Source: Glutamicibacter sp. MNS18 (GTDB taxonomy: Bacteria; Actinomycetota; Actinomycetes; Actinomycetales; Micrococcaceae). Taken from it: 64,000 bases of DNA. A model generated the notes under the pieces. The model was given only the letters and a program-made list of their open reading frames with translations, was not told the origin of the DNA and made no database searches. A program made the position numbers and the translations under genes. Below are positions 44,602-52,693 of this stretch, piece after piece. Each line of letters opens with the position of its first letter. Position 1 is the first letter of the stretch. Location of the stretch: NCBI RefSeq assembly GCF_026107515.2, contig NZ_JAPCHW010000016.1, positions 31,689 to 95,688 of the forward strand, given 5' to 3'.

Positions 44602-45117
44602 GTGAAGAAGGCTAGCGGTTCGGTGCTGATCATGCTGTTGTTCCTGGTTGTAGCCGTCGGAGGTGCCGGCGCCCTGGCCATCGGCGGTATCAACATGGTG
44701 CAACGGGCCGTGGGTGCGCATACCGAGGAGGCCCGCCAACTGGCCGCCGAACAGGGAACAGCGCAGCGTCCGACCGGGGGATCCGCGACGCCGGACCGGC
44801 CCACGGTGGCCGCAGCGGGCATCCCCGACGCCGATCGCCAGGCGTGGGCCGACGCGAAGGTCGGCCAATGGCTGGCGGCCTACGGCGATGACTCGCTCGC
44901 CGACCTCACCGAGCCCTACCGGCATGTGGAGGCGTGGCTGTCCCCGGTGGAGGGTGAACTGGAACTGCTGACCAGCAGCCAGAAGGTCGATGACGGCGGG
45001 GACCTGTTGAAGATCGCACGGGAGGTCATGAACCGCCTGGCGGCCGCGGACCAGAGCCTGGAGGCGGTCACCGTTTCCACCAGCGACGGAACCCTCAGCG
45101 AGACCGTTGAACGTTAG
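44602..45117 (+). CDS. Membrane-anchored hypothetical protein
   Basis: A 171-residue protein from GTG 44602, chosen for the GGGGAGG 7 bases ahead; the earlier open frame overlaps ssrA and is not credible. One N-terminal helix (SVLIMLLFLVVAVGGAGALAIGGI) anchors a hydrophilic outer part with no cysteines, rich in Ala, Asp and Glu. No family is recognised. Confidence 0.65.
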   Translation: MKKASGSVLIMLLFLVVAVGGAGALAIGGINMVQRAVGAHTEEARQLAAEQGTAQRPTGGSATPDRPTVAAAGIPDADRQAWADAKVGQWLAAYGDDSLADLTEPYRHVEAWLSPVEGELELLTSSQKVDDGGDLLKIAREVMNRLAAADQSLEAVTVSTSDGTLSETVER

Positions 45118-45220
45118 CCGAAGCGGTGTCGCAGGCTCGCAGTCACCGTGCGGAAGCCATAGACTAGGCAGTGCGTGAAATGTTCAGGAACTGTGCCGAA
45201 GTGGAGTGGGAATAGAAGCG

Positions 45221-45730
45221 ATGGGTATGAAGAAGTCCTCGCAGGTGTCACCTGGTCTTACGGCAACCTATGCGACGGTGTCCTTCATCCTCGAAGTCGG
45301 CCTGCTGGTGGCTGCCGGGTTCACCGCGTTGACCTACCTGCCGTTTGCGCCTTTGGTTTCGGCGCTGATCGTGGTGATCCCGTTGCTGCTGATCTGGTCG
45401 CTGGTGCTCTCACCCAAGGCCAGGGTGAGGTTGCGCCTGCGGACCCGCCTGGTCCTGATCCATCTCGTCTACGTGGCCGGCAGCTACGCCCTGTGGCTGA
45501 GCATCGCCCACAACGGTTCCACGCAGTACCTGTTCTGGCCGGCCATCATGTTGGGGCTCGGTGTGCTGAGCATGCTGCTGGTGCTGGTCACCGGTGGTCG
45601 GATCGTTCCGCACCCGCGGGCCGAGCGCAAGGCGATGTCCACCGCAACGGTTGGCAACGCGGACGGCGCGAACAGCCACGCCGGATCGGGCCCGAGCACC
45701 CGGCCCCGCGGCCGCAGGGCGGCCCGCTAG
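45221..45730 (+). CDS. YrdB/DUF2568-like membrane protein
   Basis: A 169-residue protein from ATG 45221 (an in-frame GTG at 45206 is also possible). Four helices: TVSFILEVGLLVAAGFTALTYL, LVSALIVVIPLLLIWSLVL, LVLIHLVYVAGSYALWLSI, FWPAIMLGLGVLSMLLVLVTGG, with a basic PKARVRLRLRTR loop between helices 2 and 3 and a long low-complexity tail. The pattern resembles the YrdB (DUF2568) family of unknown function. Convergent with crcB. Confidence 0.65.
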   Translation: MGMKKSSQVSPGLTATYATVSFILEVGLLVAAGFTALTYLPFAPLVSALIVVIPLLLIWSLVLSPKARVRLRLRTRLVLIHLVYVAGSYALWLSIAHNGSTQYLFWPAIMLGLGVLSMLLVLVTGGRIVPHPRAERKAMSTATVGNADGANSHAGSGPSTRPRGRRAAR

Positions 45731-45752
45731 GGGCAACCGGTCAATCCCGCCG

Positions 45753-46172
45753 CTAGCCGATCAGGTTTCCGGCGGTGAATCCGAGCATCCCGGCGGCCAG
45801 TCCGAGGACCAGGGTGCCCAGCAGGTAGCATACGCCGCGGCTGGGTTGCCGGGTGGCGAGGGCATGGACCCCGACGAATAGCGTGCTGACGGTGCTCAGT
45901 GAACCGCATAATCCCGTGGCCAGCAGCCACGCCCACCGTCCATCCCACCCCCGGTGGGACCAGGAGCGCGGATGCACGTCGATCGCGTGCTGCCGTGCAT
46001 AGCCGATGACCAGCCCCAGGAGCACGGTGCCGATGAGGTTGGCCAGCAGGATCCCGATGGGCCATCCGGCCCACGGGCTCGCACCGGTCACCGGTCGGGG
46101 TTGGAATCCGCGCTCCAGCAGCAGGCGCACTACCGCACCCAGGGCCCCTGCCCCCATGAGCAGCCAGATCAT
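45753..46172 (-). CDS. crcB: Fluoride channel CrcB/Fluc, second copy
   Basis: Exports fluoride ions through a dimer of small channel subunits. 139 residues from ATG 46172, with family motifs GALGAVVRLLLER near the N-terminus, WPIGILLANLIGTVLLGLVIG and LATGLCGSLSTVSTLFVG. Starts inside the stop of the first copy (ATGA). Paired crcB genes usually form a heterodimer with opposite topologies. The charge difference between the copies cannot be weighed by eye. Confidence 0.9.
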   Translation of the reverse strand: MIWLLMGAGALGAVVRLLLERGFQPRPVTGASPWAGWPIGILLANLIGTVLLGLVIGYARQHAIDVHPRSWSHRGWDGRWAWLLATGLCGSLSTVSTLFVGVHALATRQPSRGVCYLLGTLVLGLAAGMLGFTAGNLIG

Positions 46173-46642
46173 TGCCCGCCCCCGCTCCGCAGCCAGTGGC
46201 GGGTCAGCTTGCCGGTGGCATGTACCGCGGCCAGGCAGAGCACAACGGTGAGTAGCAGGTAGGCAATGTACTGCCATGCCGGCAGCTGCACGAACAACAG
46301 CATGATGGTCGAGAACGTGGTGAAGGCCCCACAGAACCCGGTGCCGAATCCCACCCGGAACAACTCTCCCATCGGACGGCAGCTGGCATAGCTGCCGACG
46401 GCGGCCAGCAGGATACATCCCACGATATTGATCCCCAGGGTGGTCCACGCCCACGGGCCCTCGGGCACTGCCATCGACAGCCAGCCGCGGGCTCCGGTCC
46501 CCACTGCGCCGCCGACGGCGACGGCAAGGATCCCGGCGGCGCCGATCCGCCGGGAAGCAGGAGTCGTGCGGTCGCTCAATGGCTGCCCAACCGCGTAGTG
46601 CCGGGTGTGGCCCCGGTGGCGGGCGGGCGCATCAGCTGTCAC
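46169..46642 (-). CDS. crcB: Fluoride channel CrcB/Fluc, first copy
   Basis: 157 residues from GTG 46642, which overlaps the mntR stop by 11 bases. AVGGAVGTGARGWLSMAV, WTTLGINIVGCILLAAVGSY and FGTGFCGAFTTFSTIMLLF are the family motifs; the FTTFS block lines the ion path. It has a longer N-terminal cytosolic tail (about 30 residues) than most CrcB proteins, so the true start may be later. No fluoride riboswitch is visible, since it sits inside a longer operon. Confidence 0.88.
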   Translation of the reverse strand: MTADAPARHRGHTRHYAVGQPLSDRTTPASRRIGAAGILAVAVGGAVGTGARGWLSMAVPEGPWAWTTLGINIVGCILLAAVGSYASCRPMGELFRVGFGTGFCGAFTTFSTIMLLFVQLPAWQYIAYLLLTVVLCLAAVHATGKLTRHWLRSGGGQ

Positions 46643-47252
46643 TGACCCAGATCATCGACGCCTCGATGGCATCGAGCCGGTGGGGCAGGGTGATCCGCGT
46701 CCCGGGCAGCAGGCCGCGCCGGGCCGCGGCACGCAGGAACGCCGGATCCTCGTCGCTGATGCGCACGATGAGCGCACTGCTGCCGGTGTAGCGGTCCAGC
46801 CGGATGGCGGTGGGCGCCGGAGCGTGGCCGGAGGCGTCGGGGATCCGGTCCCCGTGCGGATCCGATTGCGGGTAGCCCAACCGGGCCTCCAGCGCGTCGA
46901 TGAAACGTTCGGAGACGGTGTGTTCCAGGCGTTCGGCCTCGTCGTGCACCTCGTCCCAGCTGTAGCCCAGCTCGCGGCACAGGAAGGTCTCGATCAGCCG
47001 GTGGCGGCGTACCACCTTCACCGCGGCCCGGTACCCTGCGGGGCTGAGGCTGATGGCCCCGCGCGGCACGAACCGCACCAGGGACTTGCCCGCGAGCTTG
47101 CGCACCATGGCGGTGACCGAGGCGGGGGACAGGCCCAGCTGGTCGGCCAGTTCCCCGGTATAGACCGGGTGGGAGTCCCATTCGCCGAGCAGGTACAGCG
47201 CCTTGAGGTAGTCCTCCTCGCTGCTGCTCAGCTGCTGCGGGATGCCGGACAT
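46632..47252 (-). CDS. mntR: DtxR/MntR-family metal-dependent regulator
   Basis: A 206-residue regulator that represses metal-uptake genes when Mn(II) or Fe(II) binds. N-terminal HTH (SSSEEDYLKALYLLGEW, ADQLGLSPASVTAMVRKLAGKSLVRFVPRGAISLSPAGYRAA), dimer and metal domain (RRHRLIETFLCRELGYSWDEVHDEAERLEHTVSERFIDAL) with the ligand residues His, Glu, Cys and His of the DtxR family, and a C-terminal SH3-like FeoA domain (ALIVRISDEDPAFLRAAARRGLLPGTRITLPH). Starts one base after the hisN stop. Whether it senses iron or manganese cannot be decided by eye. Confidence 0.88.
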   Translation of the reverse strand: MSGIPQQLSSSEEDYLKALYLLGEWDSHPVYTGELADQLGLSPASVTAMVRKLAGKSLVRFVPRGAISLSPAGYRAAVKVVRRHRLIETFLCRELGYSWDEVHDEAERLEHTVSERFIDALEARLGYPQSDPHGDRIPDASGHAPAPTAIRLDRYTGSSALIVRISDEDPAFLRAAARRGLLPGTRITLPHRLDAIEASMIWVSDS

Positions 47253-47253
47253 G

Positions 47254-48042
47254 CTAACCGCGCAGGTAGGGCAGGATGGCCGGGTGCAGCAGCCCGTTGC
47301 TGGCCAGCGCATTGCCCCCCGAGCAGCCTTCCACCCCGTCGATGGAGGTGAACCGGCCGCCGGCCTCGCGCACCACCGGTACCAACGCGGCCATGTCGTA
47401 GAGCTCGAGTTCGGGTTCGAAGGCCGCATCCAGGGCGCCCTCGGCCAGCAGCATGTAGCTGAAGAAATCGCCGTAGGCGCGGGTGCGCCAGACCGTGTCG
47501 AACAGTTCCAGCAGTTTCCCGCGGCGGCCCAGCTGTTTCCAGCCGCCCAGCGAGGCGTAGGACAGCGAGGCATCGGCCAATGCGGAGACCTGGGAGACCG
47601 CCAGTCGGCGCGGTTCAGCCAACCCCGGTTCGGTGGCCCAGGCCCCCTGCCCGGTGGCCGCGAACCAGCGGCGGCCCAGGGCCGGGGCGGAGACCACCCC
47701 GAGCACCGGCTCGTCGTCGATGGTCAGCGAAATCAGGGTGGCCCAGACCGGGACCTTGCGCACGAAGTTCTTGGTCCCGTCGATCGGGTCGATCACCCAG
47801 CGCCGGGCACCGGTACCGTGCACCCCGAATTCCTCGCCGAGCACCGAGTCGGACGGGCGGTGGGCGGCCAGCTCGGCCAGGATCAGCTCCTCCGCCCCGC
47901 GGTCCGCGTCGGATACCGGGGTCATATCCGGTTTGGTTTCCACCCGCAGGTTGTTCGAGTGGTAGCGCGACAGGGTCAGCGCATCGACCTTGTCGGCCAG
48001 GCCGAGGGCGAATTCCAGGTCCTGATCCAGGGTGTGGTTCAT
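47254..48042 (-). CDS. hisN: Histidinol-phosphatase / inositol monophosphatase family
   Basis: A 262-residue phosphatase from ATG 48042. Metal-binding motifs: GEEFG (near residue 70), DPIDGTKNF (residues 85-95) and YDMAALVPVVREAGG near the C-terminus. The HisN subgroup is common in actinobacteria and removes phosphate from histidinol-phosphate; inositol monophosphatase is the alternative. It starts 13 bases after rsgA stops, in an unbroken minus-strand run. Confidence 0.85.
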   Translation of the reverse strand: MNHTLDQDLEFALGLADKVDALTLSRYHSNNLRVETKPDMTPVSDADRGAEELILAELAAHRPSDSVLGEEFGVHGTGARRWVIDPIDGTKNFVRKVPVWATLISLTIDDEPVLGVVSAPALGRRWFAATGQGAWATEPGLAEPRRLAVSQVSALADASLSYASLGGWKQLGRRGKLLELFDTVWRTRAYGDFFSYMLLAEGALDAAFEPELELYDMAALVPVVREAGGRFTSIDGVEGCSGGNALASNGLLHPAILPYLRG

Positions 48043-48055
48043 GGTGGGTGCGGTG

Positions 48056-49150
48056 CTACAGGGCACCGAGCTCCTTTTCGTGGGTGGTTTCGCCGGTGCC
48101 GACCAGCCGGCGGTAGGAGGCCAGCCGGGCGGCGGCGGAGGCGGGGGATTCGGGGGAGGAAGCCCAGGCTTCCAACGCGCATCCGGGTGTCTGTTCCAGG
48201 TGCGTGCACCCGCGCGGGCAGCCGGTGGCGACCTCGGCCAGTTCCTCGAAGGCGGCCAGGATCTGCTCGTGGTCCACCAGCCCCAGCCCGAAGGAGCGGA
48301 TGCCGGGGGTGTCGATGAGCCAGCTGCCCGGGGTGCCGGGGATGCGCAGGGCCAGCGCGTTGGAGGACGTGTGCCGGCCCCGGCCGGTGACCGCGTTGAC
48401 CCCGCCGGTGGCTCGTTGCGCGCCGGTCAGGGCGTTGACCAGGGTGGACTTTCCCACCCCGGAGTGGCCCAGGACCACCGAAACCCGCCCGGCGAGCAGT
48501 TGGCGCAGCTGGCCCAACGCGACCGGGTCCAACCGGGCGCTGGAACCATCGGCCCCGCGCGCGTCGATGCCCGCGTCGTCGGCGGTGGTGCGGGAGATGA
48601 CCACCGGGAAGTCCAGCCCCTGGTAGTGGGCCAGGAAGGTGTCCGGGTCGGTGACATCGGCCTTGGTCACGCACAAGACCGGGTCGATGCCCGCGTCGTA
48701 GGCGGCCACCAGGGCGCGGTCGACGAAACCGGTGCGCGGTTCGGGGTTCGCGGCGGCCACCACGATCACCAGCTGGTCCACATTGGCCACCACCACCCGT
48801 TCGGTGGCGTCGGTGTCATCGGCGCTGCGGCGCAGCAGCGTGCGGCGTTCCTCGATGCGCACCAGCCGGGCCAGGGTGTCGGGCTGGCCGGAGGTGTCCC
48901 CGACCAGCGCCACCAGGTCCCCGGGGACGATGGCCTGGCGGTGCAGCTCCCGGGCCCGGGCGGCCACCACCACGCGTTCGCCGGCCGTGTCCTCGTCCAG
49001 GATCGCGGTGTATCGGCCGCGGTCCACGGTGATCACCCGCCCGATCACCGCCTTGTCGTAGGCCGGGCGTTCCTTGGTCCGTGGCCTGCTGCCGCGCTTG
49101 TTCGGACGGATGCGCACATCGGATTCGTCCCAGTCGCGGTAGTTGCTCAT
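48056..49150 (-). CDS. rsgA: Ribosome small-subunit GTPase RsgA
   Basis: Circularly permuted GTPase that helps mature the 30S subunit. 364 residues from ATG 49150. OB fold at the N-terminus, then permuted G-motifs: TKAD (G4), GHSGVGKST (G1), DTPGIRSF (G3). The C-terminal zinc site reads CPRGCTHLEQTPGC. ATG 49150 overlaps the aroA stop (ATGA). Confidence 0.95.
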   Translation of the reverse strand: MSNYRDWDESDVRIRPNKRGSRPRTKERPAYDKAVIGRVITVDRGRYTAILDEDTAGERVVVAARARELHRQAIVPGDLVALVGDTSGQPDTLARLVRIEERRTLLRRSADDTDATERVVVANVDQLVIVVAAANPEPRTGFVDRALVAAYDAGIDPVLCVTKADVTDPDTFLAHYQGLDFPVVISRTTADDAGIDARGADGSSARLDPVALGQLRQLLAGRVSVVLGHSGVGKSTLVNALTGAQRATGGVNAVTGRGRHTSSNALALRIPGTPGSWLIDTPGIRSFGLGLVDHEQILAAFEELAEVATGCPRGCTHLEQTPGCALEAWASSPESPASAAARLASYRRLVGTGETTHEKELGAL

Positions 49151-50499
49151 GCGCCGCGCTCCGCGGTGCCCGGGCCGGTCGGGATCGCGGCGGTGTCCAC
49201 CATGTCTTGCCACATGGCGGGGAAGTCGGGCATGGTCTTGGCGGTGGTGGCGATATTCTCCACCCGCACCCCGGAGATGGCCAATCCCAGGATCGCCCCG
49301 GCGGTGGCCATCCGGTGGTCCTCGTAGCTGAGCAGGTCCGCGGCCCGGCGTGGGCCCGGGACGATGTCCAGGCTGTCCTCGGTGGCATTGACCGTTACGC
49401 CGATGCGGCCCAGTTCACGCTGCAGGGCATCGAGCCGGTCCGTTTCGTGCCCGCGCAGGTGCCCGATGCCGGTCAGCTTGCTTGGCCCATCGGCCAGGGC
49501 GCACAGCGCGGCCAGCGTCGGGGTCAGCTCGGCGGCATCGGCGTAGTCGAGGGGCTTGATGCGCCCGGTACCGCGCACGGTGAGCACCGAATCCGCGCCG
49601 AGCTGCACCTCGGCGCCCATCGCCCGGAGGATCCCGGTCCAGCGCCCGCCGATCTGCGTGGTGTGTTCCGGCCAGTGCGGCACCCGCACGGTACCGCCGG
49701 TGACCAGCGCGGCGGCCAGGAACGGCCCGGCATTGGACAGGTCCGGTTCGACGGTGACGGTGAAGGCCGGCACCTTGGTGTGCGGGATGCTCCAGCCGCG
49801 TCCGTCGTCGGCGGTGGTGACCGGCACACCCAGTTCGCGCAGCGTGGCCACGGTCATCTCGATGTGCTCGGGGCTGGCCACCGGCCCGTCGGCGGCACGC
49901 AATACCAGCCCGCCGGGCAACCCCGGAGCGGCCAGCAGCATCGCGGAGATGAACTGCGAGGAAGAGGAGGCGTCGATCAGCAGCTCGTCGCGTGGAACCA
50001 GGGTGGCGGGGTTGATGGTGAAGGGCAGGAAACCGGCCTCGTTGCCGTAGCCGACCTGGACCCCCAGTCCCTCCAGCGCGTCCAGCACCGGCTTCATCGG
50101 GCGCACCCGCGCCCCGGCATCGCCGTCGAACCCGACCCTGGTGCCCAGGGCGGCGGCCAGCGCCGGCACGAAACGCATCACGGTGCCGGCCAGGCCGCAG
50201 TCGATATGCAACGGCCCGGACTTCGGCAGCGCCGGCGGGGTCAGCTGCACGGTGGTGGAACCGTCCTGGTGGTTCTCGCGCACGATCCGCGCACCGAGCG
50301 CGGCCAGCGCGCTGAGCATCAGTTCGCTGTCCCGGCTGATCAGGGTGTTGTGGATGGTGCACGGCCCGTCGGCCAGGGCTGCAAGGACCAGGTACCGGTT
50401 GGTCAGCGACTTCGACGCGGGCACCAGCACGGTGGCGTCGATCGGTGCGGCGGGTGTCGGGGCATCCCACATCGGGTGTTCGCTTTGGTTGGCCGGCAC
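49147..50499 (-). CDS. aroA: 3-phosphoshikimate 1-carboxyvinyltransferase (EPSP synthase)
   Basis: Sixth step of the shikimate pathway. 450 residues with PASKSLTNRYLVLAALADG (about 27-45, substrate Lys and Ser), HIDCGLAGTVMRFVPALAAALG (phosphate loop), DASSSSQFISAMLLAAP, VEPDLSNAGPFLAAALVTGG and SYEDHRMATAGAILGLA. First gene of the six-gene minus-strand run aroA-rsgA-hisN-mntR-crcB-crcB, divergent from sigH. Confidence 0.96.
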   Translation of the reverse strand: MPANQSEHPMWDAPTPAAPIDATVLVPASKSLTNRYLVLAALADGPCTIHNTLISRDSELMLSALAALGARIVRENHQDGSTTVQLTPPALPKSGPLHIDCGLAGTVMRFVPALAAALGTRVGFDGDAGARVRPMKPVLDALEGLGVQVGYGNEAGFLPFTINPATLVPRDELLIDASSSSQFISAMLLAAPGLPGGLVLRAADGPVASPEHIEMTVATLRELGVPVTTADDGRGWSIPHTKVPAFTVTVEPDLSNAGPFLAAALVTGGTVRVPHWPEHTTQIGGRWTGILRAMGAEVQLGADSVLTVRGTGRIKPLDYADAAELTPTLAALCALADGPSKLTGIGHLRGHETDRLDALQRELGRIGVTVNATEDSLDIVPGPRRAADLLSYEDHRMATAGAILGLAISGVRVENIATTAKTMPDFPAMWQDMVDTAAIPTGPGTAERGA

Positions 50500-50677
50500 G
50501 GTGTTGATGGCACTTCCTCCAGTTGGACCTTACGGGCACGGCACGGGTTGCGGGCCCTAGCAGAATCCTACCGTGGGGCGCGGGAATTATCTTGTGTGCG
50601 ACGGCGTTGTAACGGGTGTGAGCACACGGGAAGGAACCATGGGAACCACTGCATGCGTCGGGCCACCGTTGGCGGCC

Positions 50678-50708
50678 GGAACCGAAATCCCGGCCGACCG
50701 CGTAGACT
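50678..50708 (+). promoter_or_regulatory. Promoter of sigH, possible SigH-type element
   Basis: GGAAC at 50678-50682, 18 bases, then CGTAGA at 50701-50706 approaches the SigH pattern (GGAA, 16-20 bases, YGTT). The same segment contains TAGACT (50703-50708) 8 bases before ATG 50717, a leaderless-type layout. Both fit self-activation of sigH, known for the family, but the match is partial. Confidence 0.4.
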
Positions 50709-50716
50709 GGGCCGTG

Positions 50717-51349
50717 ATGACCGAGCACATTGCGGGTTCGAACACACCCGACCCCACCCAGGAGACCGACGCGCAGCGCCGCGAGCGTTTCGAGCGCGAC
50801 GCCATGGTCTACGTCGACCAGCTCTACTCGGCCGCGCTGCGCATGGCACGCAACCCGGCCGATGCCGAGGACCTGGTCCAGGAGGCGTACACCAAGGCGT
50901 ATTCCGCCTTCCACCAGTACAAGCCCGGGACCAATCTGAAGGCCTGGTTGTACCGGATCCTGACCAACACCTACATCAACCTGTACCGCAAGCGCCAGCG
51001 CGAGCCGCTGCGCACCTCCACGGACACCGTCGAGGACTGGCAGATGGCCCAGGCTGCCGAACACACCCCCACCGGGTTGCGGTCGGCCGAGACCGTGGCA
51101 TTGGACCGCTTGCCGGATTCCGATGTGAAGGCCGCGCTGCAGGCCATCGGCGAGGACTTCCGGTTGGCCGTCTACTTCGTGGATGTGGAGGGTTTCAGCT
51201 ACAAGGAAGCGGCCGAGATCCTGGGTGTGCCCATCGGGACGGTCATGTCCCGGCTGCACCGCGGACGGAAGAACCTGCGTGAACTGCTGGCCGACTACGC
51301 CAAGGACCGGGGACTCTCGGCGGCCAAGACCAAGGGAGGAGCGAAGTAA
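50717..51349 (+). CDS. sigH: ECF RNA polymerase sigma factor SigH
   Basis: Stress sigma factor for oxidative and heat stress. 210 residues from ATG 50717, preferred over the longer frame from 50573 because the -10 element overlaps the extension. Region 2 reads [69 protein letters not shown]; region 4 reads [42 protein letters not shown]. Its anti-sigma factor rshA follows with a one-base gap. It is divergent from aroA as in Mycobacterium and Corynebacterium. Confidence 0.95.
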   Translation: MTEHIAGSNTPDPTQETDAQRRERFERDAMVYVDQLYSAALRMARNPADAEDLVQEAYTKAYSAFHQYKPGTNLKAWLYRILTNTYINLYRKRQREPLRTSTDTVEDWQMAQAAEHTPTGLRSAETVALDRLPDSDVKAALQAIGEDFRLAVYFVDVEGFSYKEAAEILGVPIGTVMSRLHRGRKNLRELLADYAKDRGLSAAKTKGGAK

Positions 51350-51350
51350 C

Positions 51351-51611
51351 ATGGACTGTCATTCACTGGGCGACTGCGCCGATTCCCGCTTGGTGCGGAT
51401 CTACAACTACCTCGACGGGGCGCTGACCCTGGAGGACATCAAGGACGTCAAGCGGCACCTGGAACACTGCCCGGAATGCACCGAGCAGTACGACCTGGAA
51501 TGCATCATCCGTTCGGTGGTGCGCCGCAGCTGCCAGGAACACGCCCCGAACCAGCTCAAGGACAAGATCATGGTGCGCATCTCGCAGATCCGCATCGAGT
51601 CCGGGCACTAG
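51351..51611 (+). CDS. rshA: Redox-sensing zinc anti-sigma factor RshA/RsrA
   Basis: An 86-residue zinc-binding anti-sigma factor. Motif HLEHCPEC (about 38-45) is the ZAS H-xxx-C-xx-C signature, with another cysteine early (MDCHSLGDC) and one later (RRSCQEH). Oxidation would break zinc binding and free SigH. Start is ATG 51351 behind GGAGGAG-type sequence at the sigH end; the two genes are translationally coupled. Confidence 0.93.
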   Translation: MDCHSLGDCADSRLVRIYNYLDGALTLEDIKDVKRHLEHCPECTEQYDLECIIRSVVRRSCQEHAPNQLKDKIMVRISQIRIESGH

Positions 51612-51636
51612 CCGCCGTCACCGGCGGTGCAACACG

Positions 51637-51682
51637 AATCCCCGGATCCCCCGTGCCGGCCGGCACGGGGGATCCGGGGATT
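51637..51682. terminator. 46-bp perfect palindrome, two-way terminator
   Basis: Each half is 23 bases (51637-51659 and 51660-51682), beginning AATCCCCGGATCCCCCGTGC. It lies between the stop of rshA and the stop of the convergent bL37 gene, 4 bases from the latter, and should end both mRNAs. Confidence 0.9.
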
Positions 51683-51685
51683 TGC

Positions 51686-51760
51686 CTAGGTGTTGGGACG
51701 CTTACCGTGGTTTGCCGCGCGCTTGCGGCGGTCCTTGCGCTTACGTGAACGCTTCGACAT
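51686..51760 (-). CDS. Ribosomal protein bL37 (24 residues)
   Basis: A 24-residue, very basic peptide: MSKRSRKRKDRRKR then AANHGKRPNT. The ending ANHGKRPNT matches the actinobacterial ribosomal protein bL37, whose genes are often missed because they are so short; it is also annotated as an AURKAIP1/COX24-domain protein. AGGAGG lies 4 bases ahead of ATG 51760, a strong site. It shares a terminator with rshA. In mycobacteria bL37 is part of the 50S subunit. Confidence 0.85.
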   Translation of the reverse strand: MSKRSRKRKDRRKRAANHGKRPNT

Positions 51761-51884
51761 CGTGCCTCCTGGGGGGTCGACTTGATCCACTGCAACAGTG
51801 GACGAACGCGGTGAGCGGTTCACCACCAAGTCTTTCACAACAGTGTGACGTTTGTCGCACCTGCGGCGCTGTTTACGCCGCGGG

Positions 51885-52490
51885 CTAAGAGTCGGCCGGT
51901 TCGGGCAGTTCCATCCAGTTGTACCAGCCGCGGTGCAGCACCAGCCAGGCCATCAGCCCGTACCCGGCCTGTCCGGGCACCCCGCCGTTGGCGTTCAGGT
52001 CGGCGCGCCACTGGGTGTGCGAGCGCAACGGGGTGAAGGTGTCGATGTAGTGGTGGTTGCGGCGCAGCGCCACATCGGCGAAGATGCGGTTCAGTTCGGC
52101 GACCTTCTCGTTGCGGGCGTCATCCAGTCCCGGTGCGGGGCCCACCAGCAGCGCCTTGATGGACATCTGGCTGGCCGAGTCCAGGATGTTGGCCAGGTTC
52201 AGCCGGCTGCGCGCGGTGGACACCTCCAGGTCCACGTCGCGGTCGGACAGTGCGATCACCAGGCGGTTTTCCACCATGTCCCCGAATCGTCGGCTGGCTT
52301 CACCCAGCCAGCGTTCGGCCAGCGCCTCGGAGCCTTCGGCCGGTGCTGCCAGCACATAGGACTGCAGGCGCAGTGCGGGATCCTGGGTGCGGGCCAGGAC
52401 CCGGCCAAACCAGCCCAGGGCCCGGGGATCACCATGTCCGGCCAGCAGCTCGTCGCCGATTGCGGTGATGCGGATGGTGCGTAACTCCAA
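51885..52490 (-). CDS. SGNH/GDSL-like protein lacking the catalytic serine
   Basis: A 201-residue protein with SGNH-hydrolase structure: RITAIGDELLAGHGDPRALGWFGRVLA (block I), LVIALSDRDVDLEVSTARSRLNLANIL (block III-like, S for G-N), ALLVGPAPGLDD, and a C-terminal DTFTPLRSHTQWRADLNANGGVPGQAGYGLMAWLVL. The nucleophile Ser of GDS is Glu (GDE) and the usual DxxH block has no clear His, so the enzyme is probably not a normal esterase. Related actinobacterial proteins are annotated as GDSL-type lipases. Monocistronic. Confidence 0.6.
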   Translation of the reverse strand: MELRTIRITAIGDELLAGHGDPRALGWFGRVLARTQDPALRLQSYVLAAPAEGSEALAERWLGEASRRFGDMVENRLVIALSDRDVDLEVSTARSRLNLANILDSASQMSIKALLVGPAPGLDDARNEKVAELNRIFADVALRRNHHYIDTFTPLRSHTQWRADLNANGGVPGQAGYGLMAWLVLHRGWYNWMELPEPADS

Positions 52491-52620
52491 CAGGTGACCT
52501 TTCGTATGCCGGATACTTAGACCCTTACCTTAGCAGTGCAGGGCGGTCGATCCCGGGTATTTGGCCCGTGGTGGGGGCCACCCCGGGCGGCGGTGGACGG
52601 GCTGCCGGGGGTTAAACGCA

Positions 52621-52684
52621 CCAGCGCCGGACCCGGCGCATTCCCCACCATGGTGGACGGGGATGCCGCGGGAACCGGCGCTGG
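52621..52684 (-). terminator. Inverted repeats after kgd
   Basis: CCAGCGCCGG at 52621-52630 and its complement at 52675-52684 flank an inner palindrome CCACCATGGTGG (52645-52656). On the minus strand this lies just after the kgd stop and may act as its terminator. The 52491-52620 stretch otherwise holds only promoter-like sequence for the SGNH gene. Confidence 0.5.
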
Positions 52685-52693
52685 TCACTGGCT

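Noticed and set aside
46643-47252. Fluoride riboswitch ahead of crcB
   Set aside because: The upstream sequence is coding (mntR) and lacks the conserved fluoride riboswitch core.
49081-51282. 733-codon plus-strand frame across aroA and sigH
   Set aside because: It runs antisense to aroA and out of frame with sigH, both of which have clear family motifs.
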